Shown in pieces: positions 23,501 through 34,638 of a stretch of 64,000 nt of DNA (the first letter of the stretch is position 1; every line of letters begins with the position of its first letter). The stretch is from assembly GCA_904066235.2 (NCBI GenBank), contig CAJFCV020000003.1, positions 10,478,001 to 10,542,000 of the forward strand. The letters are read 5' to 3'. The notes beneath the pieces are model-generated. The model saw nothing but the letters and a program-made list of their open reading frames with translations. It was not told the DNA's origin and made no database searches. The translations under genes were made by a program, and so were the position numbers. This DNA is from Bursaphelenchus xylophilus. Lineage: Eukaryota > Nematoda > Chromadorea > Rhabditida > Aphelenchoididae.

Positions 23501-26500
23501 GTGTGATCACTGCTTTCCAGCTCTCATTCAAGTCGCCTTCCTTCGATTTTTCGGTGTACATGGCGAACACTTCTTTTTTTGTGTTACAATTGCTAATGCA
23601 GCTGACTTGCCCAAAAATCAGGCTGATCGCGGGGAAGAGGATTCGGAGACCGTACTGAAATAGTTTTATGGGCATTTTTTACAATAATTTTTTTAATTAT
23701 TGAGGACGTAAAAATCGAGATTTTTTGGATTTTTAAGAGCTTTTTGTGTTCAATTTTGAGCGAAGATTTTTTGAAAACCGTCTGGTTTGAACGTCCTAAC
23801 AGCCAAGAGCCGAAAGACACAATATCTGACATTTTTATTGTTTTCGTGGTGAGACCTAAAATTTTCAAAATTCCTTCAAAAAACTTGTTTTTGCCAAAAG
23901 AGGCCTTTGAAAAAGACCGGAAAGATTTCAATTCTCCACTACACTCTTCTTTGTAGCGTTGAAATCTTTTAAAACTAATATTTCCCACCATTTTTGGCAT
24001 TCTGTTTCAACCACCCTATTTGGGCTAAAACCTCAAAAAATGACTATTCTTGGCCTAAAAATCAAATCTACACAAAATTGCTTACAATTCCAATTGTTGC
24101 CAGCGCAGCCGGCTCTTGTTGCAAAATGTTTTTAACCAAAGCAACGCCGGCAAAATACGCCATGGCCACCAAGGGCGGGATAATTGTGTGGAACGCCAGA
24201 ATAAAAACCGAGCCTTTGGTTGGCGATTCGAACGCAAAACTGATCACATAGCTTGCCAATGAGCTTGAGGCGAAGTACAGAAAGTAGATCGGCAATATTC
24301 CCAACGAACATGCGAAATTGAGGCCAATTGTGGCCACTGTTGCAATATAAACGAACAAGACCAGGACTGAGAAATAGGCCAAATCCGAGATGAATTGGGC
24401 GATCCAATAAGTTGGCCATTTGGCGGAGGCCAAATGGATCTGAAACGAAAGTTTTAATTTTGGATTTTTTTTTGGAAATTCGCAAAAGAATGCGAGATTT
24501 TCGACAACTTTAGATCTAAAAATCTCGGTCGTTTCTGCAAAGCGCAAGATAAAAAGTCTCTTATGGTTAGTGGTCTTAGAAAAGATTTTGCTACTAAATC
24601 TGCCCTACCTGATGCTTGAACCGTTTCACGCGTTCCGTGATAACCGTATTCAGCAGCATTGTAATACCATAAGTGAGTCCAAACACGGCAGCGAGACCGC
24701 TTAGCAAATTCTTGAACAGGTCCATCATACTTCCCGTAATCAGCTTCTTTTGGATTATGCCTGTCTTGATGTTAGCTGGAAAAAAATCAATAGAAAACAG
24801 CCCTCAAAAGGCAGTGAAATCATATGATGTTAACGTAACCTACACAGTTCTCCATTGCCAAACGCCAAATTGCTCCAAATATTAAGTGCGATCAATTTTC
24901 CAGCGTCCAAGAATGGGCTGACAAACAGAAAAACAGAGCCCGCATCAGGCTTAAAGAAGCCGAAGGATGCCGGCGGAACGTCGAATTGAAGGTCCAGAAA
25001 CTTCTTTTCGTTGTAATCGATCTCACTGACTGGACATTGAGGCCAATTGTTCAGTAGGCTCTCCAGCCTGGCCTTTGAATTCGTGACGATTTTACTGTAT
25101 GGCAGGCTTCCAATAAGCTGGAGCTCTTCTTCTTCTAGAAGATGAAAGCTTACAAAGGAAGACGCTTTTTCACTTTTTTTGCAGATCGATTATACTGAGA
25201 ACCTAGTGGATATTGAAGGCCTTAGACAGTGAAAGAAGCAACTGTCTTCCAAAACTGTTTACAGGCCCTGAAGGCGAAGTTATGGCTCGTCAAAGTTCAT
25301 GCAAAAAAAGGTAAATGCTTCTTTCACCGCCTAATTGCAAGGCCTTCATCATCCACTAGGTACCAGTATGGATCGATCTACGAAAAGAATGGCTTCAATT
25401 GTTAGCTCATTAGCCACACGAAACTGGGAGAGATATGGCCAAAAAGCGTTTTCTCTTTGGCCTGCTCTCCACGTTTTGTGTGCTCTCTTTGCCGGAAAAT
25501 CTATGAAAATCACGACTGAGCCTTCAAAGCGCGGCGACACATTTTTTTAACAAGGAAAGTACTTCTATGGGGTGTGGAGTTACAGGTCGAGATATACATC
25601 AAAAAATTCGCAAAAATTTTCTGATTCAGAATATATAAAAATTAGCTGCCTAATTTTGGTCTGATGACATGTTTTTGTCCTCAGAAGTTTTCTCGCGACA
25701 CCATGCAAGTGTCTTGTTGACCGTGTTTTTATCAATAAAAAAGTTTTGTTTTGTGTTAAAATAAATTCTGAGGCCTTGACAAGCCTTAAAATATCAAATT
25801 GGATTACAACTACACCTTAAAAGTAGTTCCAATGTAAAAAATGGGTTCTTGTGTGGCAAAAAGAATCGAACCCGTTCCCCTCGGATTTCCAATATAGCGC
25901 TCTAACCACTCGGCCACACCGCTCTCTTCCGGAGGAAGAGACCGAGCGCGCTTTTGTTGCCGCACTTTTTTTTCCTCGAGAAATACATTTATTCATAAAA
26001 CTCGTTAATAGACCAAAATTAGGCAGCTAATTTTTATATATTCTGAATCAGAAAATTTTTGCGAATTTTTTGATATATATCTCGACCTGTAACTCCACAC
26101 CCCATAGAAGTACTTTCCTTGTAATATAAGAAATTAAAAAAATTCAGCGCTTACCTTTCAGCTCCATATGACTTTCTCGTTTGTTTTTCAATCCAAACCA
26201 AAGGTAGGCAAATGAGGCCAGACATACCAAAAATGGGACGATTGTGCGGACAGGGCTCCGAAATTGGTATAGGATGTTTCTCCAGACCAACGCGATGATT
26301 TGCTTGACGATATTGGGATTGCGACTTACTAAACGGGACACATAAGTCATGATTTTCCGGACAGACTTTTCAGACGATCTTATATATAAATTTGAACTTA
26401 CAATCCTGCTGTTCAACTCTCCTTGCGTTCTCCGCGATCTTGTCCGCCACCTCTCTTCCATCTTTGTTCTCGGCTCGTTCTCCCACATTAATAAAGACCT

Positions 26501-29500
26501 GTTCCAAAGTGTTAACGGACAGTCCGAAAGAGTCTATTCCCAGCGCATCCTTGCTCCTTTCCAACGCCGAAAACAGTCTTACAAACTGTTTTTTGCCTTC
26601 GAATGGCAGGTTCACAGTGAATTGCGCCGCAGGGCTGCCATCGAATTTCGCGTCCTCCACGTAATCTTGGATCAAATACAAAATCTCGGCGGAGTTTTTT
26701 ACGGGGTCAACGCCTTGTCGGAGAGTTACGGTAAGCAGGAATCCGGTGCCAAATCGGTTTTTGAGGAAGGCCGAGGATCCGGCGCAAATTACCTTTCCTT
26801 TGACCATGATTAATATTCGGTCGGAAAGAAGATCCGCCTCGTCCATGTAATGTGTGGTCAAGATAATGGTTCTAGAAGCAAAAACTCGTATTTTAAATTA
26901 CTTTTAAACACTTAATTTACCCATTTTTGAGTATTCCGGAGGCCTAAGACAGAATGCCAAAAAATGCGGGAAATTTTAATTTTGAAAATTTTGCTGCAAA
27001 ACGTCTTTTATTGTTTGAAAAACAACCCATACGATTAAATTTACAGCCTTTAGGCGCGATAAAACCAACTTTCAGACCCTTGCATCACAATGCCAATTTT
27101 GGCGGGAAGTCCGAAATTCAAATTTCCCTTCGATTTTAAAAGACGATTTTTGGCTCGCTGCGTCAGCGGTGGACATAGGAAAAAATCGATTTTGAGTTTT
27201 TTGCATAAAAATGACCGTCGACATGTGCTAAGGAAAAGCGAACAACAGTCTTTCCCAATTCTGCCCGGAAGGCATAAATTTGCTTAAATTTGTCTTTTTT
27301 GGAATTTTCGACCTGGTGACGTCATAGAAAGAGCAAATCACCCAAAATTTTGCTTGTGTACGTTTTCGACCTTTGGGAATTCATGTTTTTAAAAATTAAG
27401 TCTCTCGGATTACTGTAACATAGGCATATTGTAATCCGGTCGATAAAAATCGACCGTAACTCCTTCGTATCAAAAATCCCACAGGATTTTATTTCAGATT
27501 CGGAATCAGCATAAAATTCTGCATATTATACACATAATGTGAGGTCATAACTCCAGGGGGGAGATCGCGTAGTATATTGGATTTTGGCAAAAAGTACGTT
27601 TGAAAGGTCGCGGGTTCGATCCCCGCTTGGTGCAAATATTGAAAACACGGCGGAAATCGCGTTTAATGGACACCTAAGGGTTGTATGAGATACACTAAGC
27701 AATTTTAAACATTAATGCTTATCTAATTGCGATTAAAACTGATTTTATATAATTTTGGAGACTGAATATGCAAAAAATGAAATTGCTTCAAACCGCTTGA
27801 AATTTGCAACACTTATTCTAGGGTCAATTGTAAGAAACTTTTGTGTTAACTTTTTTTGGCAGATCACCGTACCATGGATTACTGTAGCATTAAACGTGTC
27901 CTGATTAACAGCAATTTTCTGCAAAATTCTTGCATAAAATATTAAATCGTTTTAATTAGTCGTTTTAGACAGCGAAAAGATCCACTTTCTATATATGAAA
28001 GAAAATTCAACCTTAACTGCAACGCGTTTTGATGTCATAATCAATTGGTGAAAGTGCGTCAAATAACTCGGCCATTCCAAACGGTACAGCCATAAAAATT
28101 TTTTTGTACACAAGAAAACCCTTTCTTAACCATTCTGACCACAATGATGACAATCCGACTTCTATGCGCCATGTGGTACACGAAAAACCAAATCAGGTTT
28201 AATGTTGCAGTAATCCATGGTACGGTGATTTGCCAAAAAAAGTTAACACAAAAGTTTCTTACAATTGACCCTAGAATAAGTGTTGCCAATTTCAAGCGGT
28301 TTGAAGCAATTTCATTTTTGGCATATTCAGTCTCCAAAAATTATATAAAATCAGTTTTAATCGCAATTAGATATGCATTAATGTTTAAAATTGCTTAGTG
28401 TATCTCATATAACCCTTAGGTGTCCATTAAACGCGATTTCCGCCGTGTTTTCAATATTTGCACCAAGCGGGGATCGAACCCGCGACCTTTCAAACGTACT
28501 TTTTGCCAAAATCCAATATACTACGCGATCTCCCCCCTGGAGTTATGACCTCACATTATGTGTATAATATGCAGAATTTTATGCTGATTCCGAATCTGAA
28601 ATAAAATCCTGTGGGATTTTTGATACGAAGGAGTTACGGTCGATTTTTATCGACCGGATTACAATATGCCTATGTTACAGTAATCTGAGAGACTTAATTT
28701 TCAAAAAAATGAATTCCCAAAGGTCGAAAACGTACACAAGCAAAATTTTGGGTGATTTGCTCTTTCTATGACGTCACCAGGTCGAAAATTCCAAAAAAGA
28801 CAAATTTAAGCAAATTTATGCCTTCCGGGCAGAATTGGGAAAAACTGTTGTTCGCTTTTCCTTAGCACATGTCGACGGTCATTTTTATGCAAAAAACTCA
28901 AAATCGATTTTTTCCTATGTCCCGGGTCCATTACGGGCTGACGCAGTGAGCCAAAAATCGTCTTTTAACGTCCAGAATGACCGCGGATGAATGTAAAAGA
29001 TATCCTTACCGGTCCTGCTTAAATTTCTCCAAGATATCTCCGATTTGTCTTCTGGCAGTGGGGTCCATTCCAGCGGTGGGCTCGTCCAATAAAACCACTC
29101 TACTATTCCCAACCAAAGCCATGCCAACACACAGCTTCCGCTTCATCCCGCCACTCAGATCACTAGCCAGCACATTCGGAGACTCTTCGAGGCCAACCTT
29201 CTCCAAGATCGACATACAATCATCATCGCCAATGTAAGCGTTGCGTAGCCTTGCGGCCAGCCGCAGATGTTCTACGCAAGAGAGACGTTCGTACAAAGGA
29301 TTGCCTTGCGGGCAGTAGCCAATGTATTTTCGAGCGGCGCTGAGGCTGGATTCGACGTCATAACCGCACACCTGGAAGGAGACGGATTTTGTTTTTATGA
29401 GAGAAAGTTTGCCCTTAGGAAGTGGCAATTTTCATCGGCTTACCATAACTTTTCCCGAAGTCGGTTTTGTATATCCAGTCAAGCAAGAAAACGTTGTTGA

Positions 29501-32500
29501 TTTACCAGCACCATTATGCCCAAGAAGTGCAGTGATATCGCCGGGAAAGGCTTGGAAAGTGGCTCCATTTACAGCATAGTCTCCACTGTAACCCCAGCGT
29601 TTTCGCAGATTTTGGACCTAGAATTGATTTTTTGGTAGAAAGCAGCCAAATCGCCATTCAAATTATTATTTCTATGCCTATATACCACTTAACAGAATAG
29701 TAAAATCCACTTACATCGACGTCCGGTTTGTCCATTCTCCCTTCTGTTGATTCAAAGTCATTTTTATCCAACCGCACATCTGACTGACCTTCTTTCATAC
29801 CCGAAACCTTGCCTTTTCGTTGGAAGATCCCAAGAAGTTGGCTGAAATCCATCCCTGGATTCCCAGCGGTCGGCACAATCAACTCCAAGAGAAAAGTCAA
29901 CGAGATAATGATGAAGGTGTCAAGGAGCAAAAAAATAAAGGCATGAATCAAGTTGTATTGATAAGTGAACCGGCTAAGTGGGGAAGGTGAGGTTTCTGAA
30001 AGAAAAATGTAAATCTGTCTATGTACTACAGTGAGGGACCGGATCCAATGGCAAAAAACGTCCCATTTGCATCCGGGAAGGGACCAAAATGTCTCCAAAC
30101 CCTTCCCTTCTCTAAGCTAAAAAACCCCGTTTTGAAGAGCCCGCCTTGAAGGAAAGGGCGCGCTTTTCAAAGCAGAGTTTTTTAGCTTAAAGAAGGGAAG
30201 GGTTTGGAGACATTTTGGTCCCTTCCGGGATGCAAAATGAGACGTTTTTTGCCAATGGATCAGGTCCCCCACTGTATACCCCAGGACATAAATTTTTGAC
30301 CACCCATATCTCAAGTAAATACAACTCAATCACTTTAAAACTTGGCATGTATTCTAGCCATGACAAACAGAATATGACACGTAAAAATGTTTTTTGTATA
30401 TCTGTCCTAAGACAAGTTATGAAAATTTTCTAAAAATTGACGGACAAAACTTTCTGATAACATAGAAAATAAAAACTAAAGTTTTCTCGGTCACCTTGAG
30501 TAAGCGAGATGGTTAAGTTATTTTAGGACAGCCTCTACTCTGCTACAAGGACGGCATATCTTACCGTATCTCTGCATGAGCTCCAAATCCGTCAAGCCAA
30601 GGCGGAAAGCAGCCAGCGGATTGAGCGAATGCAAACACATCTCCACTACATTCAAACGATTTGCCGCTTGAAACGCAAGAGCAGTGAGTCCTAGTGTAAC
30701 CAAAACATTTAGAGTTACTGCCAGCCCAACTCGTTGTAAGATCGTCCCGCATAACAAAGCAAACGCCACGCAGAACAAAACGTAGAGAAATACGAAGATA
30801 ACGAGTAAAATGTTGACTTTTAACTGAAAAGGTCATTGGTTTTTCAAGTAGATTGGACTTACCTTGAAAGCCCAAAAAAATGGGATGGTAATAATCGCCA
30901 TGATGATGCTCATCTTTACGAGACCAAACAGGAAATGCGAGGCGTAGAAACTGTGCCGCGACATTCCCATTACGAGAAGGTAGGTCTGGAACAAGGTTTA
31001 TTTTGTGTCCAGAAAATTTGTCACGACGACGCTGCTTTAAAATGGGCCAGTAGCATAAACAATGGCTATCTATGGTTGGCAAAAATAGGCAAATCGGCTT
31101 ACATTATCCATGATACAGCAAACATCACAACATTCCAAAATTTGGTGCTTTATCAGAGCAGAAAACGGGAAATCTAGACATCAAATCGAACGGGGCAGCC
31201 GGCTCTTGGTAAAAATCCCCTTTTTGGACAATTTCCATCTTGTCTTCATTCAGAAAATACACTTGAAGATTGGCGAAAACCAAAAAAATTCTTCTCGAGC
31301 AGAAATACAAAATGGGTCAACTGTTCCCCCAAAAAGCTAAGTCTGCACCGATTTGGGCGTCCACTTTTTTGTGCACCGAAAATCGCGATTTGGGAAAAAA
31401 ATTTTGTGAATTCTTATATGACCATCTTTATATACAGCCACTGTTTACATATACTACTGGCGCATTTTAACCTGGTGTCTTCCTGACACATTTTCTGGAC
31501 ACACAAAGATTTATAAATACATAGGCGACCTACAGTGACAGACCTGATCTCATGGCAAAAAAAGTATCATTTCGCATCCGGGAAATATCAAAAATGCAGC
31601 AAAATACCTCCTTCTCCAATTAAAAAAAAACCCGTTCCCTCACAAAAAGAGTGGGCGCAATTTTGAAATCGGAGTTTTTCACTTGAAGTGGGAGGTATTT
31701 TGCTACATTTTTTGATACTTCTGCAAAATGGTACGTTTTTCGCCACTGGAGAAGCGTTTTAGTCTTTGTGTTTTGCGTACTCTACCGGCGGCAAAGACAG
31801 CTCAATATCTCTAGCTCAGTGTCGCTTTTTGGCCTTTCTTTTTGAACGCTGACCTTTTTGTATCCGATCTCAATTTTCAACCCACCTTAATTTCGGTTTC
31901 TCCCTCATATATCACGTCTTTGATGATCATAGCCATCGGGATCAGCGATGAAAATACAAAAGCCACAAAAAGAAAGGGCAAGCTGATTGTGAGGAATGAG
32001 AATCCGTAGGGATTTTCCGGGAAGAATTTTACTGTCACCTAAAAATTCATTGATTACAAGAGCTGTTGTTGAACTCGCCTTTTCATTTCCGTTGTTTCCT
32101 GATGCCAGTTTCAATAGCACTTGATCAATCGTATACTGTAGCTTCATGTGTTCCTCTTGGGCTTGACGATTGCTCAGAGTCAAGTTGAAATAGTCAGAGA
32201 GCCCTTGACTTTGATAGGGATCATCGGAGATCCAGCCATCGCTTATTTTATTGCTCTCATCATGACCCACTGCGGGTCGGGTCAAGTTTTTTTCATGGGG
32301 TGGTCAAGTCTTTGCCCCTAATGTTATTTTTTCCCCGAAATTCAGACTGTTATGTCGGAGGTTAATCAAGGTAAATCTGGTCAGTTCTTGTTGATTATTT
32401 CAAGAACAAGTCTTATTCTATTTTTAGAAATCAAATTTGATTGAATTACGGTGTGGGTTTGCCTCAATTTTTAGCATTCTTTGGGGGTAGGTATTCTATA

Positions 32501-34346
32501 CCTAGATGATCAATTGTGAGACGGTTTCAAGTCGGATTTACAATATCGTCTTCATTTCACCTTCGGACGTACGCCCTCTGTCTCACAAAAGTAAGTATTT
32601 GTTATTCTGGTTGTACGTTTTTTAGTTATTAGAGATTTTGTTTATTATACTAGGTACTTTTGAAGATTTTAGTTGACATTTCCGAGTTTTCAGCCTGGAT
32701 AAGATTATTTTGGCGTAATATTGCTCTTTAGTGCCTATAAAAACATAATTGGACAGGTTTCTCCTTCTCTTTTAGACTTTTTCTTCATGACCAAACTTGA
32801 TGCAGATTTTAGGTAGAGATGAAATTCAACGCCCAAACTATGCGAAATGTTCATAAAAATGAAGGAAAATACTTGTGAAGACTTATCAAATAAAGAACAA
32901 ATGTGTTTGAAACCAATCTAGCATTTTTTCAGGCGGATGTTATACATGGTCCCCGTAATGTATGGTACCTGGAACACATCTGTGAAGACTTCTGGAAATG
33001 GAAAACGCGGTTAGGACAGTAAAATTAATATTTTGGACGTCATTTTGAGGAAAACCCTGCCAAATCCCACACAAAATTTTCTGAATAACCTAGAATATAC
33101 AAAATCTTTGAAAGCTAAAAAATGTACAACCAGAATAACAAATACTTACTTTTATGAGACAGAGGGCGTACGTCCGAAGGTGAAATGGAGACGAAATTGT
33201 AAATCCGACTTGAAACTGTCTCACAATTGATCATCTAGGTATAGAATACCTACCCCCAAAGAATGCTAAAAATTGAGGCAAACCCACACCGTAATTCAAT
33301 CAAATTTGATTTCTAAAAATAGAATAAGACTTGTTCTTGAAATAATCAACAAGAACTGACCAGATTTACCTTGATTAACCTCCGACATAACAGTCTGAAT
33401 TTCGGGGAAAAAATAACATTAGGGGGAAAGACTTGACCACCCCATGAAAAAAACTTGACCCGACCCGCAGTGTGACCTCCAATGCCGATGTAATACTCAA
33501 ACTTCTTGGAAGCTCTGTCAAATTTGTTGAAAAATATGCGATCCGGCGAGGAGTCGACAAGTTTTACGTTGAGCGATTTCGCAGCATTCGAGAACTCAGC
33601 GTAATCCGCGGGGTTTAAATTCCTAGAAAAATTGGGTTACAAGGGAAGTACCGAAAGTGCCGAAAATTTTAGCTCGCGCTTTGCAAGCGCCACCCAGTTA
33701 TTGAACGGTCTTTGGCGCCGAGAGAGTACGCTAAACGCGGAGGGCGGTCAGAGAGAAAAAAATGCTTTTGACCATAACTTTGCAAGTTTCATGCGAAAAA
33801 ATTAATTTTTTGTGGAAACATTACCCTCTATGGTAGAAATAGGCATGACAATTTTTGTGTCGAAAATTGCAAAAAAATGTCTTTTTTTCCCAATTTTGGT
33901 TCTAAAAATTTAAGTTGTTTCTGCATAGCGCGAGCTAGGATTCTCGCATATATCTTTATAAAAATTCTTCTTAATTTGCGCCAAGTTTCATCAAAATCTG
34001 AGCGTCGCACTTGGGGTACTCCCAGTAAGCTAAAATGAACCTTTATACAACGAAACCCTTCTATAACAAACTTATTTTTGTGGTACATCCCCTGTTAGTA
34101 TACATTGAAGTCAATGAAAACTTACTCAATGTTGAACTCAGTTGTTGTATTCACCTCCAAAACGCAGGTCTCCGGACTAACCGGGACAATTGCCTGAACA
34201 TACTTGTCGGATAACTTTGCGGCCATAATAATCATCGGCAGCACGAATAACGGGACCAATAGCTCGCAACACAGCCGCTTTTTACTGCGCTTGGACACTT
34301 GGAGGTCCTTTATGGCCAAGGCTTTGAGCTGTCCGAGTGTGGACAT
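20600..34346 (-). CDS. ABCA-family full transporter, paralogue B, with a transposon in its second coding exon
   Basis: Exons (minus): 34346-34126, 33622-33477, 32269-32079, 32038-31886, 30985-30863, 30823-30565, 29995-29715, 29617-29444, 29371-29010, 26871-26402, 26328-26155, 25134-24844, 24775-24609, 24439-24086, 23654-23400, 22317-22134, 21927-21648, 21334-20743 and 20680-20600. This gives 1585 residues if the 1.2-kb element at 32268-33472 is spliced out as modelled. Same plan as paralogue A: TM1, exoloop, TMD1, NBD1 ([38 protein letters not shown]), TMD2, NBD2 ([30 protein letters not shown]), variable tail. All catalytic motifs are intact. The intron after 32079 is only 40 nt with a GC donor (AAG|GCGAGT). 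TTTTCAG lies directly before CC-ATG at the start, which favours trans-splicing. If the element is not spliced, the gene is broken after about 122 codons. Confidence 0.85.
22534..22759. mobile_element. CAGTG-ended TA-flanked MITE
   Basis: TA|CAGTGGTGGACCTGATC ... GATCCACCACTG|TA, 226 bp, in the intron of gene B between exons 23654-23400 and 22317-22134. It is only 16 bp from the next TIR element. Confidence 0.85.
22776..23346. mobile_element. 571-bp TNA-flanked TIR element with tRNA-like core, copy 1
   Basis: CAAGGAAAGTACTTC...GAAGTACTTTCCTTG is flanked by TGA (22773-22775, 23347-23349). Inverted repeats of about 100 bp or more flank a centre carrying a 69-nt tRNA-like sequence (23076-23144). 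It is the same length as the copy at 25551-26121. The 3-bp duplication recalls PIF/Harbinger-type elements. Confidence 0.85.
23076..23144 (-). other. tRNA-like sequence inside TIR element copy 1
   Basis: The 69 nt have a perfect 7-bp acceptor stem (GTGTGGC/GCCACAC), A box TGGCCGAGTGG (complement at 23131-23141) and B box GGTTCGATTC (complement at 23088-23097). The anticodon stem pairs poorly, around a loop TTGGGAA, and the T-stem is imperfect. It therefore looks like a tRNA pseudogene of Ser/Leu-like A-box type rather than a functional tRNA. Confidence 0.65.
25551..26121. mobile_element. 571-bp TNA-flanked TIR element with tRNA-like core, copy 2
   Basis: Flanked by TAA (25548-25550, 26122-26124). 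The ends and length (571 bp) equal copy 1, with only scattered differences, so both moved recently. It lies in the gene B intron between exons 26328-26155 and 25134-24844. Confidence 0.87.
25851..25919 (-). other. tRNA-like sequence inside TIR element copy 2
   Basis: Same 69-nt layout as 23076-23144: acceptor GTGTGGC/GCCACAC, A box TGGCCGAGTGG, B box GGTTCGATTC. The anticodon loop reads TTGGAAA here, one base different from copy 1, and the anticodon stem is again broken. Confidence 0.65.
27557..27634 (+). other. tRNA-like module in left arm of element copy 2
   Basis: B box GGTTCGATCC at 27613-27622 within a perfect T-arm; same sequence as the module at 7166-7243 apart from single bases. Confidence 0.6.
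28459..28537 (-). other. tRNA-like module in right arm of element copy 2
   Basis: Mirror of the left-arm module; B-box complement at 28471-28480. It points toward the centre of the element. Confidence 0.6.
30029..30274. mobile_element. CAGTG-ended TA-flanked MITE, diverged subfamily
   Basis: TA|CAGTGAGGGACCGGATCC ... GATCAGGTCCCCCACTG|TA, 246 bp, in the gene B intron between exons 30823-30565 and 29995-29715. The interior differs from the other members (CCAAACCCTTCCC in place of the CCTCCCTCTCC core) but the arms still pair. Confidence 0.8.
31533..31752. mobile_element. CAGTG-ended MITE, right end decayed
   Basis: TA|CAGTGACAGACCTGATC at the left; the right mirror copy ends in CGCCACTGG without a clear TA. 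It lies in the gene B intron between exons 32038-31886 and 30985-30863. Confidence 0.7.
32268..33472. mobile_element. 1205-bp TIR element inside the coding exon of ABCA gene B, possible introner
   Basis: Ends CACTGCGGGTCGGGTCAAG...CTTGACCCGACCCGCAGTG, flanked by an exact 5-bp duplication TGACC (32263-32267 and 33473-33477). The arms are complementary for about 350 bp; the centre has no recognised gene. Removing the element plus one duplication restores a continuous frame (ATT GGA GGT CAT GAT). In gene direction, GT inside the duplication and the CAG at the far TIR end define an intron 33476-32270 that also keeps the frame, with one extra codon. CAC-starting TIRs with 5-bp GC-rich duplications recall Transib, but this is a weak assignment. 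Confidence 0.85.
33640..34027. mobile_element. TAA-type GGGAAGTAC MITE in first intron of gene B
   Basis: Begins CAAGGGAAGTACCG and ends with ATCTGAGCGTCGCACTTGGGGTACTCCCAG. The interior motifs (CGAGAGAGTACGCTAAACG, AAGCGCGAGCTAGGATTC) match the 449-bp family at 57561. Left arm partly lost. Confidence 0.7.
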
Positions 34347-34474
34347 GGCTGAAAAGGATGTTTGATTAAAAACGAATTCCATTATAAGGGAATGTACAAA
34401 AAAATTTAAATTAAAAAGGCCCTGAAGGCATCTAAATCCTAAAAATAATACCTTCTCAACATAAAATTGCAAGA

Positions 34475-34638
34475 ATATCGGTCTGTCGGGAAAATAATGT
34501 GCACTCTGTTGCGTCAAAAATCAAAACGCCGCCGAGAAAATGAATTGTGTCGCGACAAAATCAGAAATTTTCAACTTTAGCGGCGCGATTGACGCAGCGA
34601 AATAATTTGTGCTCATTATTTTCCCGACAGACTGATAT
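34475..34638. mobile_element. CAGTCTGTCGGG-ended MITE, about 160 bp
   Basis: ATCGGTCTGTCGGGAAAATAATG... mirrored by CATTATTTTCCCGACAGACTGAT, upstream of gene B. Interior with GAGAAAATGAATTGTGTCGCG is shared by all members (57196, 60751, 61097, 61315 and 62413). Confidence 0.85.

Larger units (their letters stand above)
27140..28964. mobile_element. TTAA-flanked giant inverted-repeat element, copy 2
   Basis: Flanked by TTAA at 27136-27139 and 28965-28968, 1825 bp, in the NBD1 intron of gene B (between exons 29371-29010 and 26871-26402). It is nearly identical to copy 1 (1826 bp), with the centre in the same orientation. A 16-17 bp terminal variant (CCCGTAATGGACCCGG) is in the right arm here but in the left arm of copy 1. 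Confidence 0.87.

Noticed and set aside
26349..26813. 154-codon plus-strand frame over the NBD1 exon of gene B
   Set aside because: Antisense shadow of a conserved ABC exon; similar shadows occur over 5990-6412, 11565-12062 and 37844-38170.
31905..32285. Gene B exon starting as an independent open frame inside the inserted element
   Set aside because: The first six codons belong to the element's TIR; the host coding sequence begins right after it and continues the upstream exon.
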